From assembly GCF_029625295.1 (NCBI RefSeq), contig NZ_CP121112.1, forward strand, positions 806,001 to 870,000: a stretch of DNA of 64,000 nt, in the 5' to 3' direction. A program made the position numbers and the translations under genes. The stretch comes from Flavobacterium gyeonganense. GTDB taxonomy: Bacteria > Bacteroidota > Bacteroidia > Flavobacteriales > Flavobacteriaceae. This document shows, one piece after another, positions 26,060 to 34,132 of the stretch; the stretch's first letter is position 1, and each line of letters begins with the position of its first letter. The notes beneath the pieces were generated by a model that saw nothing but the letters and a program-made list of their open reading frames with translations, was not told where the DNA came from and ran no database searches.

Positions 26060-26302
26060 TTTAAGATGTTAAGATTTTAGATAATCTGAAATCCAAATCT
26101 TTAAAGAAAGCCCAATGCCTAATTTAGCCCCGATTATACTTCACATAATTTCCATTTCAATCGGATTTCAGTGAACTACGTTTTCAGCGAAAAATATTTT
26201 TATTGCGGACTTCAAAATAAAAGATTGTAGCAAAAAGCGGGAATCCATTATCAAAAAAAGCCAATTTGCAATGCTTCTTTAAATTTTAAACAAATATAAA
26301 AA
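26060..26302. other. Intergenic stretch between ftsY and the ribosomal operon, possible degraded repeat
   Basis: No ORF is supported. Read on the minus strand, words such as GATTCCCGCTTTTTGC, CAATCTTTTA and AATCGGGGCTAAATTAGG recall the flanks of the hairpin repeat at 22989-23073, so this may be an old, diverged copy. The similarity is weak. Confidence 0.3.
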
Positions 26303-26337
26303 ATAAAAAAGCTACTTCCGAATGAAAGTAGCTTTTC
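26303..26337 (-). terminator. Terminator of the rpmB-rpmG-DUF4295 operon
   Basis: AAAAGCTACTT (26307-26317) and AAGTAGCTTTT (26326-26336) form an 11-base stem. On the minus strand it is followed by T-rich sequence, about 20 bases after the DUF4295 stop. Confidence 0.82.
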
Positions 26338-26355
26338 TATATAATGTAATTGTAA

Positions 26356-26508
26356 TTATTTCTTTTTCAAGAATTCATCAACTTCTTCAGGAGCCATAAT
26401 AGATTCTACGAATGTATATGCACCAGTTTTAGGAGATTTTACCATTTTGATGGCTTTTGACAATCTCTTAGAAGCTGTTTGTAACGATGCTACGGTTTTC
26501 TTTGCCAT
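26356..26508 (-). CDS. DUF4295 protein (50 aa), ribosomal-operon companion
   Basis: A 50-residue basic protein read by hand: MAKKTVASLQTASKRLSKAI, then KMVKSPKTGAYTFVESIM, ending APEEVDEFLKKK. This is the DUF4295 family, which in Bacteroidetes follows rpmB and rpmG as here. A role at the ribosome is suspected from its size, charge and neighbours but not shown. It is the last gene before the operon terminator. Confidence 0.88.
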   Translation of the reverse strand: MAKKTVASLQTASKRLSKAIKMVKSPKTGAYTFVESIMAPEEVDEFLKKK

Positions 26509-26578
26509 GATTCAAATGTTATTGAAATTAATAAAAAAACAAATGACTGGATTTGAAATTTTATTAAACCTCTAATTA

Positions 26579-26761
26579 TTACTTAATTTCTTTGTGAACA
26601 GTTACTCTTTTCAAGATAGGATTAAATTTTTTAATCTCTAATCTGTCTGGAGTATTTTTTTTGTTCTTTGTTGTGATGTATCTTGAAGTCCCTGCAACAC
26701 CAGAAGTTTTGTGTTCAGTACATTCTAAAATTACCTGGATTCTATTACCTTTCTTTGCCAT
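26579..26761 (-). CDS. rpmG: 50S ribosomal protein L33
   Basis: A 60-residue ribosomal protein of the large subunit: [39 protein letters not shown], then [14 protein letters not shown]. Only one Cys is present, so this is the zinc-free form without the paired CxxC motifs. It lies 27 bases after rpmB and 70 bases before the DUF4295 gene in the same operon. Confidence 0.95.
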   Translation of the reverse strand: MAKKGNRIQVILECTEHKTSGVAGTSRYITTKNKKNTPDRLEIKKFNPILKRVTVHKEIK

Positions 26762-26788
26762 CTTGCTATATATTTATTTAGGAAAAGA

Positions 26789-27025
26789 TTATTTGATAAA
26801 TCCTTCTGACTGCGCTTTTTTCAAAACAGCAGTGATTCCATTTTTATTAATTGTTTTTATCGTAGATGCTGCTACTCTAAGAGTAATCCATCTATCTTCT
26901 TCTGGAAGATAAAAACGCTTTTTAACTAAGTTTACAGAAAACTTTCTCTTAGTTTTGTTCATAGCGTGAGAAACGTTATTTCCTACCATCGCTCTTTTAC
27001 CTGTAAGGTCACAAACTCTTGACAT
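26789..27025 (-). CDS. rpmB: 50S ribosomal protein L28
   Basis: A 78-residue large-subunit protein. It starts [20 protein letters not shown], continues [20 protein letters not shown] and ends with the usual helix [17 protein letters not shown]. First gene of the rpmB-rpmG-DUF4295 operon, with a well-matched promoter 37-67 bases upstream of the ATG. Confidence 0.96.
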   Translation of the reverse strand: MSRVCDLTGKRAMVGNNVSHAMNKTKRKFSVNLVKKRFYLPEEDRWITLRVAASTIKTINKNGITAVLKKAQSEGFIK

Positions 27026-27061
27026 TATACTTATCTTTTATCGTTATTCAAAATCAGGGTG

Positions 27062-27092
27062 CAAAGAAAAGAAAAATAAACCATTTAACAAA
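27062..27092 (-). promoter_or_regulatory. Promoter of the rpmB operon
   Basis: On the minus strand TTTG (27092-27089), exactly 19 bases, then TTTCTTTG (27069-27062); only one base differs from TAnnTTTG. The expected transcript start is about 30 bases before the rpmB ATG. Confidence 0.55.
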
Positions 27093-27098
27093 AAAATA

Positions 27099-28349
27099 TT
27101 ACACAATTTTCAAAATTTCTTTCTGCAATATTTCCAGACTCTTAATGGTAGCTCTATCTATCACTTTTTCACGAGGTTGTCCGAAATTAAATTCTTCTGT
27201 TACAACACCATTCGGAGTAGCCAAAGCAATAAAAACGGCACCAATTTCAGTGTCAGAATCGCCTTTGGAAGGACCTGCATTCCCAGTCGTAGCAATAGCA
27301 TAGTCAGTTTTAAGCAACTGTTTTACATTCAAAGCCATAGCTGACGCTACCTCTGCACTTACTACCGAAAATTCATCTACAAGATTCTGCGGAACCCCAA
27401 GAACATTCACTTTCGTTTCTGTTGCATACGAAACAACACTGCCTTTAAAGTAATGAGACGCTCCCGGAACAGCAGATAATAATGAAGCAATTTTTCCGCC
27501 AGTAAAACTCTCAGCAGTTGAAATAGTTTTATTTTGCTGAACCAACAATTTCCCTACAACAACTTCGATAGTTTCATCATCATCAAAACCTACTATAATA
27601 TCGTGAATTATAGCATCCAATGACTTTACATTTTCTTCTATTGCCGCCTCTAAAATTCCTTTATCTGTTCCCTTAGCAGTCAGCCTTAAACGTACACGAC
27701 CCGGATTTGGAAGATAGGCAAGTTTTATAAATCCAGGTAAATTATTTTCCCAATGCTCAATACGTTCTGCAACTAAACTCTCGCCCTGCCCGTAAGTCAA
27801 AATGGTTTTATGAATAATATAAGGACGTTTGTATTCGCGGACAATTTTAGGAATTATTTCTTCTTCAACCAGATATTTCATTTCATATGGCACTCCAGGG
27901 AGTGAAATAAAAACAGTATTTTCTTTTTTCATCCACATTCCGGGCGCTGTACCAACTTTATTATGAAGTATAGTACAAGTGGAAGGAACCAGAGCCTGAT
28001 CTTTATTCATCTGCGTAATCGCACGCTTAAAATAACCTTCGATTAATTGGGTAACATGAGCCAAAACTTCAGGATCTACAACTAGCTGATCATCAAAATA
28101 TTCGCAAAAAGTTTTTTTTGTGACATCATCCTTAGTTGGACCTAATCCTCCCGTTACAATCACTAGATCGACTTTATTCTGGAGTTGTGAAAAAGTATCT
28201 AAAATGTGCTTTTTATCATCGCTTATCGAAATCATCTCCCTCACCTCAACTCCAATTCGATCTAATGATTTAGCAATAAATCCAGAGTTCGTATCAATAA
28301 TCTGACCTATTAAAATTTCGTCTCCAATAGTAATGATTGTTGCTTTCAT
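27099..28349 (-). CDS. cinA: CinA family nicotinamide-nucleotide amidohydrolase
   Basis: A 416-residue two-domain protein. The N-terminal MoCF/COG1058-like domain has [19 protein letters not shown] and [14 protein letters not shown]. The C-terminal CinA domain has [21 protein letters not shown], followed by [12 protein letters not shown]. The C-terminal domain deamidates NMN in pyridine-nucleotide recycling, and the N-terminal domain resembles pyrophosphatases. The ATG at 28349 ([13 protein letters not shown]) is chosen; the frame is open 27 codons further up but without conservation. Confidence 0.93.
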   Translation of the reverse strand: MKATIITIGDEILIGQIIDTNSGFIAKSLDRIGVEVREMISISDDKKHILDTFSQLQNKVDLVIVTGGLGPTKDDVTKKTFCEYFDDQLVVDPEVLAHVTQLIEGYFKRAITQMNKDQALVPSTCTILHNKVGTAPGMWMKKENTVFISLPGVPYEMKYLVEEEIIPKIVREYKRPYIIHKTILTYGQGESLVAERIEHWENNLPGFIKLAYLPNPGRVRLRLTAKGTDKGILEAAIEENVKSLDAIIHDIIVGFDDDETIEVVVGKLLVQQNKTISTAESFTGGKIASLLSAVPGASHYFKGSVVSYATETKVNVLGVPQNLVDEFSVVSAEVASAMALNVKQLLKTDYAIATTGNAGPSKGDSDTEIGAVFIALATPNGVVTEEFNFGQPREKVIDRATIKSLEILQKEILKIV

Positions 28350-28546
28350 TTTTGATTTTTTCAATTCAATTTTAATTTCTTTGCAGAAGGAAAACTGTGG
28401 ATAAACAGAGTTGCGCAAGAGTAGAAACAACTGCCTTTTACGGCATTAAAAAGAGTTTGCCGAACAAAATTTCCAGACAAAAGATATAACAAAACACACC
28501 TTCCTGAATTTTATTCCTGTCTTATAAAGCTAAAATAAGGCGTATA

Positions 28547-28891
28547 TTAAACATCGAAATCTTTTTTAATTTCTTTAACAGCATCATTTACTTGTTTTTT
28601 GATGCTTTTAAAAGTTTCTATAATTTCTTTCTTTTTACCTTCAGCCTTGGTCCAGGCCTCAACCTGCAAAATTTCCTCAAAAGCTACATTCAAACCCATC
28701 AAATCCAGGGTTGGTTTTATTTTATGCGCATAAGAATAGGCATGTTTATGATCTTTTTTCTTAATACCCTCTTTTATTTGCTTCAAATCTTCCGGGACTT
28801 CAGTAACGAATAATCTTAGAATTTCATTTACAAATTCCGAATCATTGTCTGAAAGCGCGTATACTTTTGATAAATTATATTTTAATGCCAT
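28547..28891 (-). CDS. Hpt-domain phosphotransfer protein
   Basis: A 114-residue single-domain phosphotransfer protein. The motif SYAHKIKPTLDLMGL carries the His that would accept a phosphate from a response regulator or hybrid kinase. The rest fits a four-helix bundle. No kinase is next to it; the hybrid histidine kinase partner must lie elsewhere. The start codon overlaps the stop of the FAH-family gene, so the two are co-translated. Confidence 0.85.
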   Translation of the reverse strand: MALKYNLSKVYALSDNDSEFVNEILRLFVTEVPEDLKQIKEGIKKKDHKHAYSYAHKIKPTLDLMGLNVAFEEILQVEAWTKAEGKKKEIIETFKSIKKQVNDAVKEIKKDFDV

Positions 28892-29502
28892 TATTTTACT
28901 TGTATTCTAAATAATTTTTTGTCCTCTAAAAAGCCTTCTAAAACATCATTTGGCTTAACTGCTGCAACTCCCGCAGGCGTTCCGGTAAATATAACATCAC
29001 CTATTTTTAGAGTAAAATACTGTGATACATACGAAATAAGCTCGTCTATCTTCCACAACATGAGACTTGTATTCCCCTTCTGAACTGCTTTGTTGTTGTT
29101 CAGAAGTTCAAAATTAATATTTTCAACAGAATTAAAAAGTGTCTTTGGTAAAAAATCCCCAATTACTGCAGAACCATCAAAAGCTTTTGCTTTTTCCCAC
29201 GGCAGCCCCTTCTCTTTTAACTTTGTTTGTAAATCACGAGCTGTAAAATCAATCCCTACGCTTATCTCATCGTAATATTTATGTGCGAATTTAGGCTCGA
29301 TATATTTACCAACCTTATTAATTTTCACAATAATCTCAATTTCATGATGAATATCTTCTGAAAATTCCGGAATAACAAATGGATGCTGCTTTAATAAAAC
29401 CGCCGAATCCGGTTTCATAAAAATAACAGGTTCTGAAGGCCTTTCGTTTTTTAACTCTTCAATATGATTGGTATAATTTCTCCCGATGCAGATTATTTTC
29501 AT
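28891..29502 (-). CDS. Fumarylacetoacetate hydrolase (FAH) family protein
   Basis: A 203-residue FAH-fold enzyme. The start IICIGRNYTNHIEELKNE, the metal-binding HHEIEIIVKI, IDFTARDLQTKLKEKGLPW and VIFTGTPAGVAAVKPND are typical of the short FAH-domain proteins, which act on beta-keto acids (acylpyruvases, oxaloacetate decarboxylases and similar). The substrate is not shown by the sequence. It overlaps the Hpt gene by one base. Confidence 0.9.
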   Translation of the reverse strand: MKIICIGRNYTNHIEELKNERPSEPVIFMKPDSAVLLKQHPFVIPEFSEDIHHEIEIIVKINKVGKYIEPKFAHKYYDEISVGIDFTARDLQTKLKEKGLPWEKAKAFDGSAVIGDFLPKTLFNSVENINFELLNNNKAVQKGNTSLMLWKIDELISYVSQYFTLKIGDVIFTGTPAGVAAVKPNDVLEGFLEDKKLFRIQVK

Positions 29503-29510
29503 ATCAATTG

Positions 29511-29572
29511 TTGTTGGTTTCCAGTTGTCTGTTGTTAGTTAAAAAACCATCAACAAACAACTATTAACTTAC
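29511..29572. repeat. GTTGGTTTCCAGTTG-type inverted repeat
   Basis: TTGTTGTTGGTTTCCAGTTG with TCTGTTGTTAGTT on one side and ATCAACAAACAACTATTAAC on the other form an imperfect inverted repeat between the FAH-family gene and the exonuclease gene. It has the same style as the GTTTCAGG repeat at 9344-9391. Confidence 0.45.
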
Positions 29573-30339
29573 TTGGTGTTCAACTTTCTTAATTTAATTG
29601 CCGTCAAAACTTTTTTCGTATACAGAGGAAAATCAGCATTTTGAATCCAGCTAAAATAGCCTGGTTCTGATTCTAAAACTTTTTCAACTTTTGCACCTTT
29701 ATGCTTTCCGAAAGTAAAAATTTCTTCATTGTCTTTATCAAAAGCAATCATTCCGGCAAAATCAGCAATTTTTTTGCGGGTTGTAAATTCTGACAATGAC
29801 TTAATATCATTTTCCAGTTCAGGATAGCGATCTAACTGCGCTTTCAATATTTCATAAGTTGCCATTGTGTCTGCTTCTGCAGAGTGTGCGTTTTCAAGAC
29901 TTTTTCCGCAATAAAATTTGAATGCAGCACTTAATGTACGCTCTTCCATTTTATGAAAAATAGTCTGAACATCTACAGAAACCTTGTTTTTCATATCAAA
30001 ATCAACTCCTGCACGAAGCAATTCTTCAGCCAATAAAGGAATATCAAAACGATCTGAATTAAAACCTCCCAAATCGCTGTCTTTAATCATATTGTATACC
30101 TGTGGAGCCAACTCATTAAATGTTGGTTCATTCGCCACTTTTTCATCTGTTATACCATGTACTTCGGTTGTATGCGGCGGAATTGGAATTGTTGGATTAA
30201 CTAACCAGGTTTTGCTTTCTTTATTTCCGTTTGGAAAAACTTTAAATATTGAAATTTCTACAATCCTGTCTTTTCCGATATCAATTCCGGTCGTTTCTAA
30301 ATCGAAAAAGCAGATTGGTCTACTGAGTTTGAGTTCCAT
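29569..30339 (-). CDS. 3'-5' exonuclease, DnaQ/epsilon-like, with ExoX-type C-terminal domain
   Basis: A 256-residue DEDDh exonuclease. ICFFDLETTGIDIGKDRIVEI carries the first Asp and Glu, GGFNSDRFDIPLL the next Asp, and HSAEADTMATYEI the catalytic His and last Asp. A separate C-terminal segment (FTFGKHKGAKVEKVL, PGYFSWIQNADFP) matches the small domain found in ExoX-like proteins. It would trim single-stranded DNA ends in repair or proofreading; the exact role is not shown. Confidence 0.88.
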   Translation of the reverse strand: MELKLSRPICFFDLETTGIDIGKDRIVEISIFKVFPNGNKESKTWLVNPTIPIPPHTTEVHGITDEKVANEPTFNELAPQVYNMIKDSDLGGFNSDRFDIPLLAEELLRAGVDFDMKNKVSVDVQTIFHKMEERTLSAAFKFYCGKSLENAHSAEADTMATYEILKAQLDRYPELENDIKSLSEFTTRKKIADFAGMIAFDKDNEEIFTFGKHKGAKVEKVLESEPGYFSWIQNADFPLYTKKVLTAIKLRKLNTK

Positions 30340-30358
30340 TTTTTTATTTTTGAATTTA

Positions 30359-30366
30359 CAAAAGTA
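30359..30366 (-). promoter_or_regulatory. -7 box of the exonuclease gene
   Basis: TACTTTTG on the minus strand, 19 bases upstream of the ATG at 30339; full TAnnTTTG match, no clear -33 element. Confidence 0.35.
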
Positions 30367-30443
30367 ATTTTTAAAGCCGAATTATCACTAACAATTACCG
30401 CAAACAACTGTTAAATTATTTTATAAAGGCAGATATTACGAAA

Positions 30444-30480
30444 ATAAAAAATCCGGCAAAATTTAATTCTGCCGGATTTA
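30444..30480 (-). terminator. Terminator of the lipoyl E2 gene
   Basis: AAATCCGGCA (30449-30458) and TGCCGGATTT (30470-30479) form a 10-base stem, followed by T-rich sequence on the minus strand, about 20 bases after the E2 stop. Confidence 0.85.
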
Positions 30481-30500
30481 ACATTCTAAAATATATTATT

Positions 30501-31811
30501 TTAAAAATCCCTATCAACATCAAATGCTTCTAAATACTCCGCCACACGTTTCACAAAGCTTCCGCCTAAGGCCCCATCTACTACTCTATGATCATAAGAG
30601 TGCGATAAAAACATCTTCTGACGAATTCCGATAAAATCACCCTCAGGTGTTTCTATAACTGCAGGCACTTTACGAATTGCCCCTAAAGCCAGGATTCCAA
30701 CTTGTGGCTGATTAATAATTGGAGTTCCAAAAACACTTCCAAAAGTACCTACATTTGTCACAGTATATGTGCCTCCCTGAGTATCATCAGGTTTTAGCTT
30801 TCCGGTTTTAGCACGATTTGCCAAATCATTTACCGCTTTTGCCATTCCGACAAGATTTAACTGATCTGCATTTTTAATAACAGGCACAATCAGATTGCCA
30901 TTTGGCAAAGCAGCAGCCATCCCTAAATTTATATTCTTTTTTCTGATAATATAATCTCCCTCAACCGATATATTGATTCCCGGAAAATCTTTTATTGCTT
31001 TTGCAACAGCTTCCATAAAAATAGGTGTAAAGGTAAGTTTTTCGCCTTCTCTTTTTTCAAAAGTAGCTTTAACCTTTTCTCTCCATTTGACAATATTCGT
31101 CACATCCACTTCAATGAAAGACTGAACATGTGCAGAAGTTTGAAGCGATGCTGTCATATAGCCAGAAATTAATTTACGCATTCTGTCCATTTCAACAATT
31201 TCATCCTCTCCATTAACAGAAACCGGAACTGTGTGTTGCGTTTTTTGAGGTATTGGTTCTGCTGATTTTGGAGAAAGTACAACTTCTACTTTTTTATCAT
31301 CAGATTTACGGTTTTCAATGTATTTTAAAATATCTTCTTTCGTAACACGTCCTTCTTTTCCTGAACCTGGTATACCTTCTAATTCAGAAACAGAAATACC
31401 TTCTTCCTTAGCTATATTTTTCACCAATGGGGAAAAGAATTTATCCGAATCCGAGAAATTCTGAGGAGTTAAAACAGCTTCTCTTACAGCATCAATTGTT
31501 TTCTCAATTTCAATTGCCTCAGCAGGAATTACTGTTTTTTCAATCGATTTTACTTTTGAAGCACTATCTCCTTCTGTTTCAATAATCGCTATAACTTGTC
31601 CAACCTGAACCAGATCATCTTTGCCAAATAATTGTTCAACTAAAATTCCCGACACTTCACTTGGTACTTCACTATCAACCTTGTCCGTTGCAATTTCCAG
31701 TACCGCTTCGTCAGCTTCAATTTTGTCTCCAACTTGTTTCAACCAGTTTGTAATGGTTGCTTCAGCTACACTTTCTCCCATTTTCGGAAGTCTCAATTCA
31801 AATCTTGCCAT
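30501..31811 (-). CDS. Dihydrolipoamide acyltransferase (E2) of a 2-oxo acid dehydrogenase complex
   Basis: A 436-residue E2 component. The N-terminal lipoyl domain carries the lipoylated Lys44 in EIATDKVDSEVPSEVSG. The peripheral subunit-binding domain is FSPLVKNIAKEEGISVSELE with GSGKEGRVTKEDI. The catalytic domain ends with the acyltransfer motif SHSYDHRVVDGALGG. The lipoyl sequence fits the branched-chain or general 2-oxo acid type. The E1 and E3 genes are not in the window, so which complex it serves is an inference. Confidence 0.9.
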   Translation of the reverse strand: MARFELRLPKMGESVAEATITNWLKQVGDKIEADEAVLEIATDKVDSEVPSEVSGILVEQLFGKDDLVQVGQVIAIIETEGDSASKVKSIEKTVIPAEAIEIEKTIDAVREAVLTPQNFSDSDKFFSPLVKNIAKEEGISVSELEGIPGSGKEGRVTKEDILKYIENRKSDDKKVEVVLSPKSAEPIPQKTQHTVPVSVNGEDEIVEMDRMRKLISGYMTASLQTSAHVQSFIEVDVTNIVKWREKVKATFEKREGEKLTFTPIFMEAVAKAIKDFPGINISVEGDYIIRKKNINLGMAAALPNGNLIVPVIKNADQLNLVGMAKAVNDLANRAKTGKLKPDDTQGGTYTVTNVGTFGSVFGTPIINQPQVGILALGAIRKVPAVIETPEGDFIGIRQKMFLSHSYDHRVVDGALGGSFVKRVAEYLEAFDVDRDF

Positions 31812-31894
31812 ATTATTAACCTAAAAGGTGATTTTGATTTTCAGATTGCGAAATTACTAAATATTCAAAATATAAATTACATAAAATTTAATTT

Positions 31895-33058
31895 TTACTC
31901 AATTTTTATTATTTCACCACGTTCATTTTTAGAATTACTTCCAATTATAAAACTAGTTTTTTTGGGTAAAATTTTAAAAGTAATATTAGTACGTTTAAGA
32001 CTTTCTAAGATTTCGATACATTTTTTAAAAGAAACGTATTGATTATCTAAAATAACCTCAATTCTTTTACCCCCTGAAAGGAGGCACGAATTTACCATTT
32101 TTTCCTTTTTGAAATCTAAAAAACTGACTTTATTTTTTAAAATTGAAGACAATTGGGGGCTCAAAATTTCATTTTCAGAAAAGAAAACATAACTTTCCGG
32201 TAATGGATTTAACTTAGGTTTTCCCTGAAACATTTTCACAACCGAAAAAAGAAAAATTCCAACTTTAATAAAAACCGAAAAAAATAAGGATTTTCTAAAA
32301 TGCTTCTGATAGAAAAATTCCATTGCTTCCTGAAATCGTCTCATGTATTTTTCGTCCTTGACAGTACTTTCTCCTTTATAATGTATTACTGATGTTTCAT
32401 GAAAATAGTAATTGTTTTTTTGATTTTGCAAAACAGAATAGGATAAATCTATGTCGTCTGCATACATAAAACAATTTTCATCGAAACCTCCGATTTGCAA
32501 GTACAATTCGCGTTCCATCACCATAAATGCACCTACTAAAATATCAACCTTTCCTGTTTTATTTTCTGATAAATGCTGCGCATAATACTGATTAAAAAGC
32601 TTTTGATTGGGAAAAAACTTATATAAACCAAAAATTTTTGTAAAAGCAACCCAGGGCGTTGGGATTCCGCGTTTGCTTTCAGGTAGAAAATTTCCTGTCC
32701 CGTCAATTAATTTACAGCCGATAATACCGAGATTCTTTTTTCCTTCGGCGAAAGCCAAAATTTTTATAAACGTATCTTCTGCAACTACTGTATCGGGATT
32801 AAGAATACAAATATATTTGCCTTTAGCCTCAGCTACACCAATATTATTTCCTCTTGGAAATCCTGAATTTTCTTTATTTTCAATTAGTCGTACTTCAGGA
32901 AACCTGCTTTTCATCATTATGCAGCTATCATCATCAGAATTATTATCGACTACAATAATTTCCCCATCAATACCAGAAAGGGCTTCCTGCACACTCAACA
33001 CACACTGTTCCAGAAAATAGCGTACATTATAACTAAGAATAACAACTGATAACTGCAT
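31895..33058 (-). CDS. Glycosyltransferase family 2 with C-terminal extra domain
   Basis: A GT2 enzyme of 387 residues. The GT-A core has MQLSVVILSYNVRYFLEQCV, EIIVVDNNSDDDS, ILNPDTVVAEDTF and MYADDIDLSY. I chose the ATG at 33058 because it starts the conserved strand; the frame is open 15 codons more without conservation. The last 85 residues form an additional segment (QLSSILKNKVSFLDFKKEK ... GNSKNERGEII) not needed for the GT fold. It lies next to, but separate from, the capsule locus, with a lipoyl E2 gene downstream. The sugar and acceptor are unknown. Confidence 0.82.
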   Translation of the reverse strand: MQLSVVILSYNVRYFLEQCVLSVQEALSGIDGEIIVVDNNSDDDSCIMMKSRFPEVRLIENKENSGFPRGNNIGVAEAKGKYICILNPDTVVAEDTFIKILAFAEGKKNLGIIGCKLIDGTGNFLPESKRGIPTPWVAFTKIFGLYKFFPNQKLFNQYYAQHLSENKTGKVDILVGAFMVMERELYLQIGGFDENCFMYADDIDLSYSVLQNQKNNYYFHETSVIHYKGESTVKDEKYMRRFQEAMEFFYQKHFRKSLFFSVFIKVGIFLFSVVKMFQGKPKLNPLPESYVFFSENEILSPQLSSILKNKVSFLDFKKEKMVNSCLLSGGKRIEVILDNQYVSFKKCIEILESLKRTNITFKILPKKTSFIIGSNSKNERGEIIKIE

Positions 33059-33298
33059 CAAAAAATTTAAGTTGAAATATTTAGGAAAGTTAAAAATTTT
33101 CAAACAAACCCAACGTGATAAAAGACATTTTCGCTATTCAGAAGATACGGCACCATATACTACTATTTTTATTTATATAATTTTAGAAATGATTCTTGCA
33201 ATAGAACTCAAAATATTCACATAAATGTTAATTCAAATTTCTTCACATCACAATGGTAAAACTCCGGCAATAAACAAAAATAGTTGTTGCATTTTTTC

Positions 33299-33306
33299 TA
33301 CTTTTG
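33299..33306 (+). promoter_or_regulatory. -7 box directly in front of the PHP phosphatase
   Basis: TACTTTTG matches TAnnTTTG and ends only 4 bases before the chosen ATG at 33311. No -33 element at normal distance. A leaderless transcript would result if it is real. Confidence 0.25.
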
Positions 33307-33310
33307 TCTC

Positions 33311-34048
33311 ATGCTATCATTCTTAAAACAAAAACCACATTTAAAGGATCTTTTATCAGGTGATTATATTGATATTCACTCGCATTTATTGCCAGGCATA
33401 GACGATGGTGCCAAAACAATATCTGACACAGAGAGCCTAATAAAATCATTCGAAAAGATTGGGGTTTCGCAATTTATAACAACGCCCCATATTAGTCATT
33501 ACATATGGAATAATTCTCCTCAGACTATTCAGAAAAATCATGCAGAAACGAGCGTACTATTAAGCAATACTAATGCATCCAAACCTTTTTTGGCTGCAGC
33601 AGAATACTTTATGGACGACTGGTTTGAAAAACATTTTCAAAATGAAAAGCTTCTTCCTTTAAAAGACAATTATGTCCTGGTAGAAATGTCATATATAAAT
33701 GCACCCATACAGTTATATAAAATTTTATTTGATTTACAGGTCGCAGGATACAAACCCATTTTAGCGCATCCGGAACGCTATTTATTTTATCATAAAAATT
33801 TCATTGAATACGAAAGACTAAAAAAAGCAGGGTGTTTGTTTCAATTGAATTTATTGGCTGTTGTAGGCTACTACGGTGAAGAAGTTACTAAAATCTCTGA
33901 ACAGTTATTAAAAAACAAAATGTATGATTTTGTTGGTACAGATGTACATCACAGCAATCACATCGCTGCCTTTGATAAAAGAGTAAAAATAAATGCAATT
34001 GAAGGAATAAAGGAAATCATATCCAACAATCAATTTTTTAAATTTTAA
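33311..34048 (+). CDS. CpsB/YwqE-type tyrosine-protein phosphatase (PHP fold)
   Basis: A 245-residue metal-dependent phosphatase of the PHP superfamily. Metal-binding motifs are YIDIHSHLLPGIDDGAK, TTPHISHYIW, ILAHPERYLF and VGTDVHHSNH. Such enzymes dephosphorylate the tyrosine-rich tail of Wzc-type kinases and so control capsule chain length and export. Its place opposite wzc, with the shared terminator between them, supports this partnership. I chose the ATG at 33311 because the upstream residues (HFFYFCL) show no homology. Confidence 0.88.
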   Translation: MLSFLKQKPHLKDLLSGDYIDIHSHLLPGIDDGAKTISDTESLIKSFEKIGVSQFITTPHISHYIWNNSPQTIQKNHAETSVLLSNTNASKPFLAAAEYFMDDWFEKHFQNEKLLPLKDNYVLVEMSYINAPIQLYKILFDLQVAGYKPILAHPERYLFYHKNFIEYERLKKAGCLFQLNLLAVVGYYGEEVTKISEQLLKNKMYDFVGTDVHHSNHIAAFDKRVKINAIEGIKEIISNNQFFKF

Positions 34049-34072
34049 AATTCATTTGTTTTACCAATAACT

Positions 34073-34104
34073 AAAAAAGGTTCAAAATTATTTGAACCTT
34101 TTAA
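34073..34104. terminator. Two-way terminator between the phosphatase and the Wzc-like kinase
   Basis: AAAAGGTTCAAA (34075-34086) and TTTGAACCTTTT (34091-34102) form a 12-base stem flanked by A-rich and T-rich runs, so it serves both convergent genes. Confidence 0.88.
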
Positions 34105-34132
34105 TTTTTTCATAAAACAGACTATATTTAAC

